DNA of 10,945 nucleotides, from positions 1 to 10,945 of the forward strand of contig JBKPSJ010000048.1 in assembly GCA_046765875.1 (NCBI GenBank), in the 5' to 3' direction. Shown here piece by piece: positions 1-5,575 of this stretch (position 1 is its first letter; each line of letters starts with the position of its first letter). The position numbers and the translations under genes were made by a program. This DNA is from DASRHY01 sp046765875 (GTDB lineage Bacteria; Actinomycetota; Actinomycetes; Propionibacteriales; Kribbellaceae). A model generated the notes under the pieces. The model was not told the DNA's origin. It made no database searches and worked only from the letters and a program-made list of their open reading frames with translations.

Positions 1-1100
1 GGGGAGGGGGTTGCGGGGATGCGGGCGGGTGCGGTGAAGGACTGGGCGGCGAAGGCCTTCTCGATGGCGGCGTAGACCTGGTCGGCGTCCTCGACAAGGG
101 CGATGATGCAGCCGCCGAAGCCACCACCGGTCATCCGGGCACCGACCGCGCCCGCCGCCAGGGCTGTGTCGACCGCGAGATCCAGCTCCGGCACGGTGAT
201 CTCGAAGTCGTCGCGCATCGACACGTGCGACGCGCTGAACAGCGGGCCGACCTCCCGCAGCCGGCCGGCCCGCAGCAACTCGACGGTGTCGGTGACCCGG
301 CCGATCTCGGTCACGACGTGCCGGACCCGCCGCCGCATGACCTCGTCGTCAAACGCCGTGAGGGCGGCGTCGAGGTCGGTGACGTCACGGAGAGCCGGTA
401 CACCGAGCCGCGCGGCCGCCTCTTCGCAACTGCGGCGACGATCGGCGTACTCACTGTCGACCAGCTGGTGCGGAGCACGTACGTCGACGACGAGCAGGCT
501 CAGCCCCTCGGCCTGCGGGTCGAACGGCACCTGCGCCAGCGACCCCGCCCGTACGTCGAAGAACAACGCGTGCCCGGCGGTACAACACATCGACGCGGTC
601 TGGTCCATCAGCCCGACAGGCGCGCCGACATAGGAATTCTCCGCATGCTGGGCGATCCGGGCGACCCCAAATGGCTCCACATCGATGTTCGCAAGATCCA
701 GCAGAGCCGTGGCCACCGCGCACAACAATGCGGCCGACGAGGACAGACCCGCGCCGGTCGGCAGATCCGAGTCGACCAGCAGGTCCGCACCGCCGACCAG
801 GTGGCCGGCCTGCCGCAGAGCCCAGGCTGCTCCGGCCGGGTACGCTGCCCAGCCGGTCACCGATCGCGGCGCGAGTTCGTCCACTGCGACCGTGACGACC
901 GCGTCCTCCTGCAATGACCGCAGCCGCAGCACCCCGTCGTCTCGAGTGGAGGCCGCCACCGTCACCTGCTGGGGGAGTGCGATCGGCAACACGAGCCCGT
1001 CGTTGTAGTCGGTGTGCTCGCCGATCAGGTTCACCCGGCCCGGTGCGCGCCAGATCCCGTCCGGCGGGTTGCCGTACGCCGTACCGAAGGCCTGCTTCAT
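1..1100 (-). CDS. galK: Galactokinase GalK (C-terminus cut by window edge)
   Basis: Phosphorylates alpha-D-galactose with ATP to galactose-1-phosphate, the first committed Leloir step, in the cytoplasm. The GHMP-kinase galactokinase signature GRVNLIGEHTDYNDG is at residues 21-35. The ATP-binding loop PTGAGLSSSAAL is at about 113-124, and the third GHMP motif, ARMTGGGFGGC, is near the visible end. The 366 visible codons are open to the window edge. Family members are about 380-390 residues, so only some 10-25 residues are missing. The ATG at 1100-1098 gives the usual short N-terminus (MKQAFGTAYG) and overlaps the galT stop by 4 bp (ATGA), so it is probably translated by coupling from galT; no strong Shine-Dalgarno sequence is visible. 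Nothing suggests it is broken. The identification is firm; only the end lies outside the view. Confidence 0.96.
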   Translation of the reverse strand, partial: MKQAFGTAYGNPPDGIWRAPGRVNLIGEHTDYNDGLVLPIALPQQVTVAASTRDDGVLRLRSLQEDAVVTVAVDELAPRSVTGWAAYPAGAAWALRQAGHLVGGADLLVDSDLPTGAGLSSSAALLCAVATALLDLANIDVEPFGVARIAQHAENSYVGAPVGLMDQTASMCCTAGHALFFDVRAGSLAQVPFDPQAEGLSLLVVDVRAPHQLVDSEYADRRRSCEEAAARLGVPALRDVTDLDAALTAFDDEVMRRRVRHVVTEIGRVTDTVELLRAGRLREVGPLFSASHVSMRDDFEITVPELDLAVDTALAAGAVGARMTGGGFGGCIIALVEDADQVYAAIEKAFAAQSFTAPARIPATPS

Positions 1101-2143
1101 GGGCCCGACTTTCGCAGCATCTCCGCCACGTCCTCCGGCCGGGTGTCGCTGATGAACGCGCCCATCGCGGACTCCGAGCCGGCCAGGTACTTGAGCTTGT
1201 CCTTGGCCCGCCGGATCGACAGCACCTCCAGGTGCAGGTAGCCGAGGTCGCGGTCGGTCCGTACCGGAGCGGCGTGCCAGGCCGCGATGTAGGGCACCCG
1301 GTCGCCGTTCGGGCCGTCCATCCGGCGCAGCACGTCCAGGTACAGCAGACAGAACTCGCCGCGCTCCTCCGCGGTGAGCTCGCCGATGACCGCGACCTGG
1401 CGGTTCGGGTAGAGGTGCACCTCGAGCGGCCAGCGGGCTGCCGCCGGGACGAATGCTGTCCACGCGGCGTTCTCGCCGACGATCCGGGCGCCGTCCTTGC
1501 GCTCGTCGGCGAGGATGTCGGTGAACAAGTTGCTGCCGGCAACGGCCTGGTGTTCGCGGGCCCGTTGGAGCAACCGGGTCATCCGGGGCGGCACGAACGG
1601 GTAGCCGTAGATCTGGCCGTGCGGGTGCGGCAGCGTCACGCCGATCTCGCGGCCGCGGTTCTCGAAGCAGAACACGTACTCGACATCCGGCCGTGCGCTG
1701 AGCGCCGCGGTCCGGTCCGCCCAGGCGTCGACGACCAGCCGGGCCTGCCCGACGGACAGATCGGTGAACGACGTGTCGTGGTCGCTGGTGAAGCAGACCA
1801 CCTCGCACCGGCCGGGCCCGGCGAACGACGGGAACCTGTTCTCGAACACCGCCACCGCATAGTCGGGGTCGGGGATCTCGGTCGCGTGACCCGGCCGGGT
1901 CGGGCACAGCGGGCACGCGTCGGGTGGCGGCAGGTGGGTACGCGCGTTGCGGTGGGTGGCGTACGCGATCACGTCACCGGTCAACGGGTCGGTACGCATC
2001 TCGACCTGCGATGTCGGTGCAACAAGTCCGCGGCCGTCGGCGACCGGCCGGCGCTGTGGTCCGTCGGCCGGGTCGTAATAGAACAGGTCGCGCCCGTCGG
2101 AGAGCTTGGCGCCGGTGCGACGCGCGGTTTCGGCGATGTCCAT
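1097..2143 (-). CDS. galT: Galactose-1-phosphate uridylyltransferase GalT
   Basis: Transfers UMP from UDP-glucose to galactose-1-phosphate, giving UDP-galactose and glucose-1-phosphate. It is the first gene of a two-gene operon with galK. With the ATG at 2143 the protein has 348 residues, normal for the family. A zinc-type CPLC pair is at residues 77-80, FENR at 100-103, and the catalytic HPHGQIY at 173-179, whose second His is the uridylylated nucleophile. The C-terminal half contains the conserved EVHLYPNR segment. An open frame continues upstream to a TTG at 2197, but that start would lie inside the likely -10/operator region. The 2143 start has a GAGG just before it (short spacing) and gives MDIAETARRTGAKLSDGRDLFYYD, like other actinobacterial GalT N-termini. 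No galE is seen in the window, so the epimerase must be elsewhere. Confidence 0.95.
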   Translation of the reverse strand: MDIAETARRTGAKLSDGRDLFYYDPADGPQRRPVADGRGLVAPTSQVEMRTDPLTGDVIAYATHRNARTHLPPPDACPLCPTRPGHATEIPDPDYAVAVFENRFPSFAGPGRCEVVCFTSDHDTSFTDLSVGQARLVVDAWADRTAALSARPDVEYVFCFENRGREIGVTLPHPHGQIYGYPFVPPRMTRLLQRAREHQAVAGSNLFTDILADERKDGARIVGENAAWTAFVPAAARWPLEVHLYPNRQVAVIGELTAEERGEFCLLYLDVLRRMDGPNGDRVPYIAAWHAAPVRTDRDLGYLHLEVLSIRRAKDKLKYLAGSESAMGAFISDTRPEDVAEMLRKSGP

Positions 2144-2176
2144 GGTCCTCGGCTTGTCGGCGAGCGAGACGGGCCG

Positions 2177-2205
2177 ATCATAATTCAACAAATTCAAACA
2201 TGCAT
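2177..2205 (-). promoter_or_regulatory. Putative galTK promoter with overlapping direct-repeat operator
   Basis: On the minus strand a near-consensus -10, TATGAT, occupies 2182-2177, about 33 nt upstream of the galT ATG. This predicts a leader of roughly 25-28 nt. The preceding spacer is the AT-rich stretch GTTTGAATTTGTTGAAT, which contains two TTGAAT boxes 9 bp apart (TTGAATTTG / TTGAATTAT). Such a run is conspicuous in this GC-rich DNA. Direct repeats of this size are typical of DeoR-family sugar repressors, which control gal operons in some actinomycetes. That a DeoR-type protein binds here is inference. The hexamer 17 nt upstream of the -10 is ATGCAT (2205-2200), a poor -35. Confidence 0.5.
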
Positions 2206-2228
2206 GCCAACCCCGCCGCCGCTAGTCT
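2200..2228 (+). promoter_or_regulatory. Putative leaderless promoter of the leader ORF / CNNM gene
   Basis: TAGTCT at 2223-2228 fits an actinobacterial TANNNT -10 box. Seven bases separate it from the ATG at 2236, which places the transcription start at or next to that ATG. A 17-nt spacer leads back to ATGCAT (2200-2205), the same palindromic hexamer that sits 17 nt from the galT -10 on the other strand. The -35 match is weak, as is common for vegetative promoters in these organisms. Confidence 0.5.
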
Positions 2229-2235
2229 GGCCCGC

Positions 2236-2274
2236 ATGGATGACGACCATCCCCCGCCCGTTCCGGTCCGATGA
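2236..2274 (+). CDS. Putative 12-codon leader peptide MDDDHPPPVPVR upstream of CNNM gene
   Basis: This is a complete ATG-to-TGA frame. It starts exactly where the TAGTCT -10 predicts a leaderless mRNA to begin. Its TGA (2272-2274) overlaps the ATG of the CNNM gene (2271-2273) in an ATGA junction. The peptide has three Asp followed by His and three consecutive Pro, then V-P-V-R. Runs of acidic residues and prolines near an N-terminus are known to destabilise or stall ribosomes, and E. coli MgtL uses this to sense Mg2+. The CNNM start has no purine-rich ribosome binding site, so its translation would depend on ribosomes finishing this frame. The sequence facts are direct; translation and a regulatory role are inference. 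The alternative is a chance short frame in an ordinary 5' leader. Confidence 0.45.
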   Translation: MDDDHPPPVPVR

Positions 2275-3602
2275 ACGCGACCCTTCTCAACGTCGTCCTG
2301 ATCGTCGTCTTCGTGCTGATCGGCGGTGTCTTCGCAGCCGCGGAGATGGCGCTGGTCTCGTTGCGCGAGGGCCAGCTGAGGTCGCTGGCGCACCGCGGCA
2401 GGCGTGGCGCCACCGTGGCCCGGGTGGCCGCGGACCCGAACCGGTTCCTGTCCGCGGTGCAGATCGGCGTGACGCTGATGGGCTTCCTGTCGGCCGCGTT
2501 CGGCGGCGCGACGCTGGCCTCTGAGCTGTCGCCGGTGCTGGTCGACCTCGGGATGGCTGACTCGGTGGCCAAGCCGGTGTCGCTGGTAGCGATCACGGTG
2601 GTGATCTCGTACGTGTCGATCGTGCTGGGCGAGCTGGCCGCGAAGCGGCTGGCGTTGCAGCGCGCCGAGGGGTTCGCGCTCACGCTGGCGCCGATGGTCG
2701 ACCGGATCGCGTCGATGGCCAGGCCGGTGATCTGGCTGCTGTCGAAGTCGACCGACGTGGTGGTCCGCGCACTCGGTGGTGACCCGTCGGCGAACCGCGA
2801 GCAGATCACCGGCCAGGAGCTGCGCGACATCGTCGTGGCACATGAGTCGCTCGGGGAGGAGGAGCGCCGGATCGTCGACGACGTGTTCGACGCCGGGCAC
2901 CGCCAGCTCCGCGAGCTGATGGTGCCGCGTACCGAGGTCGACTTCCTGGACGCCACCATCCCGGCATACCGGGCGGTCCGCCTGGCCGCCGAACGCCCAC
3001 ACTCGCGGTATCCGGTGATCGCCGGGAACGCCGACGACGTGGTCGGGTTCGTACACGTCCGCGACCTGTTCGACCCGGAGGTGGCTACCCGGTCGGTCCG
3101 GGTCGGCGACCTGGTCCGTGACGTCCTGATGCTGCCGGACACCGCCAAGCTGCTGCCGTCGCTGACCGAGATGCGGCGTCGCAGCACCCACCTGGCGATC
3201 GTCCTCGACGAGTACGGCGGCACCGCCGGCATCATCACCATGGAGGACCTGGTCGAGGAACTCGTCGGCGACATCAAGGACGAGTACGACGAGGAGGGCG
3301 ACGACGCGACCCGGCTGCTCGGCGGCGACCTGGAGGTCGACGGGCTGCTCAACATCGAGGACTTCGCCGACGCGACCGGGGTGGTGCTGCCGGACGGCCC
3401 GTACGAGACGGTGGCCGGCTATCTGGCCGCGCGGCTCGGCCGGTTGCCGTCGGCCGGTGACGAGGTCCGGATGGAGGGCCGCGCCATCTGCGTCACCGAG
3501 TTGGACGGCCGCCGGGTCGCGCGGGTGCGGGTCTCCCGGCTGCCGGAGGCACCGGCCGAAGACTCAGCCACTGACTCAGCCGCTGACTCAGCCGCTGAGT
3601 AG
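2271..3602 (+). CDS. CNNM/CorC (HlyC) family membrane protein, putative Mg2+/Co2+ transport
   Basis: A 443-residue membrane protein with the classic three-part architecture. The N-terminal DUF21/CNNM domain (about 1-190) has hydrophobic segments near 5-24, 63-92 and 103-122 and the FAAAEMALVS and GELAAKRLALQ motifs. A CBS pair follows (about 215-335), with VPRTEVDFL and DEYGGTAGIITMEDLVEELVG-type sequence. The CorC_HlyC domain (about 345-425) comes last. Family members move Mg2+ or Co2+, and several bacterial ones act in Mg2+ export; 'hemolysin' is a legacy label. The ATG at 2271 gives the family's usual N-terminus but has only pyrimidine-rich sequence upstream, so coupling to the 12-codon leader frame is likely. 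The last 13 residues are a DSAT-DSAA-DSAA repeat encoded by a tandem repeat. The end overlaps the convergent kinase by 15 bp. The GEL-x-P-K proline of many relatives is Ala here. Confidence 0.93.
   Translation: MNATLLNVVLIVVFVLIGGVFAAAEMALVSLREGQLRSLAHRGRRGATVARVAADPNRFLSAVQIGVTLMGFLSAAFGGATLASELSPVLVDLGMADSVAKPVSLVAITVVISYVSIVLGELAAKRLALQRAEGFALTLAPMVDRIASMARPVIWLLSKSTDVVVRALGGDPSANREQITGQELRDIVVAHESLGEEERRIVDDVFDAGHRQLRELMVPRTEVDFLDATIPAYRAVRLAAERPHSRYPVIAGNADDVVGFVHVRDLFDPEVATRSVRVGDLVRDVLMLPDTAKLLPSLTEMRRRSTHLAIVLDEYGGTAGIITMEDLVEELVGDIKDEYDEEGDDATRLLGGDLEVDGLLNIEDFADATGVVLPDGPYETVAGYLAARLGRLPSAGDEVRMEGRAICVTELDGRRVARVRVSRLPEAPAEDSATDSAADSAAE
3561..3600. repeat. Three-copy 12-bp tandem repeat with terminal palindrome at convergent gene ends
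   Basis: Units GACTCAGCCACT (3561-3572), GACTCAGCCGCT (3573-3584) and GACTCAGCCGCT (3585-3596) are tandem, with one mismatch in the first. On the plus strand they encode DSAT/DSAA/DSAA at the end of the CNNM protein. On the minus strand each unit supplies an in-frame TGA for the kinase (3590-3588, 3578-3576, 3566-3564), giving three stops in a row. The last unit continues into the palindrome ACTCAGC-C-GCTGAGT (3586-3600), which overlaps both genes' stop codons. It could fold into a 6-bp hairpin with a CCG loop. There is no T tract, so a terminator role is possible but unproven. Confidence 0.8.
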
Positions 3603-4586
3603 GGCGGCATGTGCCCGGTCGGTGGCGAGGCCCGGGTCCAGCAGGGCCAGGGCGAGCCAGGCGGCGCCGGCGACTCCGTCGCGCGCGGTCAGGATCTCGG
3701 CGATCTCGCCGGACAGCCGTTCGCGCAGCAGCCGCCCGACCGGTGACGCCTCCCCGGCCACGCTGCCGGCCAGGACGAGCGGACCGGTGGCGTCCGGTGG
3801 CCGGACCCGCCGGATCGTTCCGATCAACAGGTCGGCCGCCCGTTCGGCGATGGCGATCGCGGCCGGGTCACCGGCCGCGTACGCAGTGGCGACGGCGACC
3901 GCGAACTCGGCAAGTCGCACCGGCGGCCGGGAGTTCGCGACCCGGATCAGCTCGTCGCGGATCGTGTTGAACCCCGACCGGTCGCCGCCGGGCCCGCCGG
4001 GAGGGACCGGACGCTGGTCGCCCAGTAGCCCGGACACGACGGCCTCGCCAAGCGGGCCGAGCGGGTTGCCCTCGTCGAGCGCCCGCAGGGTGGCGCGGGC
4101 CGCCTCGCGGCCGAGCCAATAGCCGGAGCCGTCATCGCCGAGCAGCCAGCCGTGCAGGTCGGCGGTACTGACGATCTGGTGATCGCGGATCTCCGCGGCA
4201 CCCGCGCCGGTGCCGGCGATCATTGCGGTGCCGTCCGGGGCGGTGGTCGCGGAGGCGAACGCCACCTCGATGTCGCCGATGTACCTCGGCGCGCCGGGCA
4301 GCCCGGCATCGGACCAGACCGCCTGGAACTGCCCGGCCATCCCAGGCCGGGCCAGTGCCGTTCCGCCGGCCGCGCCGATCACCGCGGCGCGTACCTCGGA
4401 CGGGTCGAGTCCTGCCAGCGCGCCCGCGAGTGCGGCGCCGAGCGCTGCCGCGGCGGTGGCCGGGTGGCTGACCGGGTTGCTGCCACCGCCCGCGCCCCGC
4501 CCGACTACCCGGCCGGCCGTGTCGCAGACCAGGATCCGGGTCGACGTACCGCCGAGGTCGCCACCCAGGACGAGTGAGTCTGCCAC
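3588..4586 (-). CDS. BadF/BadG-type sugar kinase, N-acetylglucosamine-kinase-like
   Basis: A 332-residue ASKHA-fold kinase, probably phosphorylating N-acetylglucosamine or a related amino sugar with ATP in the cytoplasm. Visible motifs are the phosphate-1 loop GGDLGGTSTR at about 8-17, GGGSNP at 33-38, GDIEVAF at 104-110 with the likely catalytic Asp, AGTGAGA (phosphate-2) at 124-130, and GWLLGDDGSGYWLGREA at 146-162, which is highly typical of the NAGK/BadF group. I chose the GTG at 4586 because AAGGGG lies 8 nt upstream. The frame stays open to 4616, but that would add 10 residues ahead of the nucleotide-binding strand and bury the Shine-Dalgarno sequence. It is divergent from the SIS gene 135 bp away and convergent with the CNNM gene. 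Substrate is inferred from motifs plus the SIS neighbour; other BadF-type roles such as glucosamine kinase cannot be excluded. Confidence 0.85.
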   Translation of the reverse strand: MADSLVLGGDLGGTSTRILVCDTAGRVVGRGAGGGSNPVSHPATAAAALGAALAGALAGLDPSEVRAAVIGAAGGTALARPGMAGQFQAVWSDAGLPGAPRYIGDIEVAFASATTAPDGTAMIAGTGAGAAEIRDHQIVSTADLHGWLLGDDGSGYWLGREAARATLRALDEGNPLGPLGEAVVSGLLGDQRPVPPGGPGGDRSGFNTIRDELIRVANSRPPVRLAEFAVAVATAYAAGDPAAIAIAERAADLLIGTIRRVRPPDATGPLVLAGSVAGEASPVGRLLRERLSGEIAEILTARDGVAGAAWLALALLDPGLATDRAHAALLSG

Positions 4587-4594
4587 GATCGTCA

Positions 4595-4600
4595 CCCCTT
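4595..4600 (-). promoter_or_regulatory. Ribosome binding site deciding the kinase start
   Basis: AAGGGG reads on the minus strand at 4600-4595, separated by TGACGATC (8 nt) from the GTG at 4586. It is one of the few clear Shine-Dalgarno sequences in the window and selects this GTG over the upstream in-frame candidates. Confidence 0.6.
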
Positions 4601-4626
4601 CAGCCGCCGCGAGCACCGATGAAGCT

Positions 4627-4642
4627 CGTGTAATACTGCACG
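4627..4642. promoter_or_regulatory. Possible operator/promoter in the kinase-SIS divergent region
   Basis: The divergent spacer contains the inverted repeat CGTG-TAATACTG-CACG. Its AT-rich centre holds, on the minus strand, TATTAC (4635-4630), a candidate -10 for the kinase some 45 nt before its start. An operator overlapping the -10 would suit co-control of the two divergent sugar genes. On the plus strand, TAGTCG at 4698-4703 is a candidate -10 for the SIS gene. No DasR dre-like box (TGGTCTAGACCA) is seen. All assignments here are tentative. Confidence 0.3.
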
Positions 4643-4721
4643 CACAAAGCCACTTCGCGCAGGGGCACGCATCGCCGAGCCTCAGCAGCGATCACACTAG
4701 TCGAGGGGCCGGCACAGTCAG

Positions 4722-5480
4722 ATGGTGAGCACGGTGAGCGCGCGGGCGTACCTGGCCGCGCTCGGGCCGATCATGACCGAGGTTTCGGCGCAGACCGACG
4801 ACAAGATTCCGGCCGCGGCGGATCTCGTGACGTCGGCGCTGCAGGCCGACGGCGTGGTCCAGGCGTTCGGATCCGGTCACTCGGAGGCGCTCTCGATGGA
4901 GATCGCCGGGCGCGCCGGCGGTCTGGTGCCGACGAACAGGATCTCGCTGCGCGATGTGGTGATGTTCGGCGGTGAGCCGCCGGATGTGCTCAGCTCCGGG
5001 ATCCTCGAGCGCGACCCCACGATCTCGCAGCGACTGTACGACCTGGCTGCGCCGTCGAAGTCCGACATCTTCGTGATCGCCTCGAACTCCGGCGTCAACG
5101 GCTCGATCGTCGAGTTCGCCCGGATCGTCAAGGACAACGGCCACAAGTTGATCGCGATCACCTCGCTCAAGCACACCTCGGGCGTGGAGTCGCGACACCC
5201 GTCCGGGACCAAGCTGATCGATCACGCCGACGTGGTGCTCGACAACGGCGCGCCGTACGGCGACGCGGTGCTCGACCTGCCCGGTGGCGGCAAGGTGTGC
5301 GCGGTGTCGTCGATCACCGCCGCGCTGCTGGCTCAGTTGCTGGTCGCCGAGGTGGTCCGGCGGCTGCTCGATGCCGGCCAGACGCCGCCGGTCTACCTGT
5401 CGGCTAACATCCCCGGCGGCGACGAGCACAACAAGGAACTCGAGGCACGGTACGAGGGCCGGATCCGCCGCACCGCCTGA
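4722..5480 (+). CDS. SIS-domain protein of the UPF0309 type, possible GlcNAc-6-P dehydratase (NagS-like)
   Basis: A 252-residue cytoplasmic sugar-phosphate-binding protein. The SIS fold is shown by QAFGSGHSEALSMEIAGRAG (about 47-66), IASNSGVNGSIVEFA (119-133) whose Ser/Gly loop binds the sugar phosphate, and LIAITSL (143-149). The YLSANIPGGDEHNKEL tail is typical of the UPF0309 group. From memory, the Streptomyces coelicolor member SCO4393 is reported as NagS, which dehydrates GlcNAc-6-phosphate in an aminosugar-toxicity pathway. That would match the divergent GlcNAc-kinase-like gene, which could make its substrate. The function is therefore inferred from family and neighbour. ATG 4722 is chosen; GTG 4725 is an alternative, and GAGGGG at 4703-4708 is rather far upstream for a ribosome site. 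The 95 bp that follow to trpS hold no gene. Confidence 0.85.
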   Translation: MVSTVSARAYLAALGPIMTEVSAQTDDKIPAAADLVTSALQADGVVQAFGSGHSEALSMEIAGRAGGLVPTNRISLRDVVMFGGEPPDVLSSGILERDPTISQRLYDLAAPSKSDIFVIASNSGVNGSIVEFARIVKDNGHKLIAITSLKHTSGVESRHPSGTKLIDHADVVLDNGAPYGDAVLDLPGGGKVCAVSSITAALLAQLLVAEVVRRLLDAGQTPPVYLSANIPGGDEHNKELEARYEGRIRRTA

Positions 5481-5537
5481 CCGCGGCGACCTCAAGCAGA
5501 ACCCGGCCGTCACCGAGTACCGCCGCGACTGAGCTGA

Positions 5538-5568
5538 TTGTTCGTTCCGGGTCGCACGCTGGCAGAAT
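5538..5568 (+). promoter_or_regulatory. Putative leaderless promoter of trpS
   Basis: CAGAAT (5563-5568) lies exactly 7 nt (CGGGCGC) before the trpS ATG at 5576. TTGTTC (5538-5543) could be the -35, with a somewhat long 19-nt spacer. No Shine-Dalgarno sequence precedes the ATG. Together these suggest a transcript beginning at the start codon. No T-box-like leader or Trp-rich attenuator peptide is seen upstream of trpS. Confidence 0.5.
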
Positions 5569-5575
5569 CGGGCGC

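Noticed and set aside
2144..2197. galT start at the TTG at 2197 (18 residues longer)
   Set aside because: It overlaps the likely -10 and operator, uses AT-rich codons unlike the gene, and adds residues not expected in GalT.
914..2524. A 536-codon open frame on the plus strand across galT and into the CNNM gene
   Set aside because: It is antisense to galT and galK and has no recognisable motif or coding-type codon bias. It is an artefact of high GC content.
2178..3355. Long minus-strand open frames opposite the CNNM gene
   Set aside because: They encode Arg/His/Gln- or Ser/Thr-rich sequence without motifs; the plus strand carries a complete CNNM-CBS-CorC protein.
5481..5575. GCGGCG...CGCCGC pair between the SIS gene and trpS as a terminator or riboswitch
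   Set aside because: The arms are 6 bp with a loop of about 30 nt, there is no T tract, and no T-box or other known leader motif is visible.
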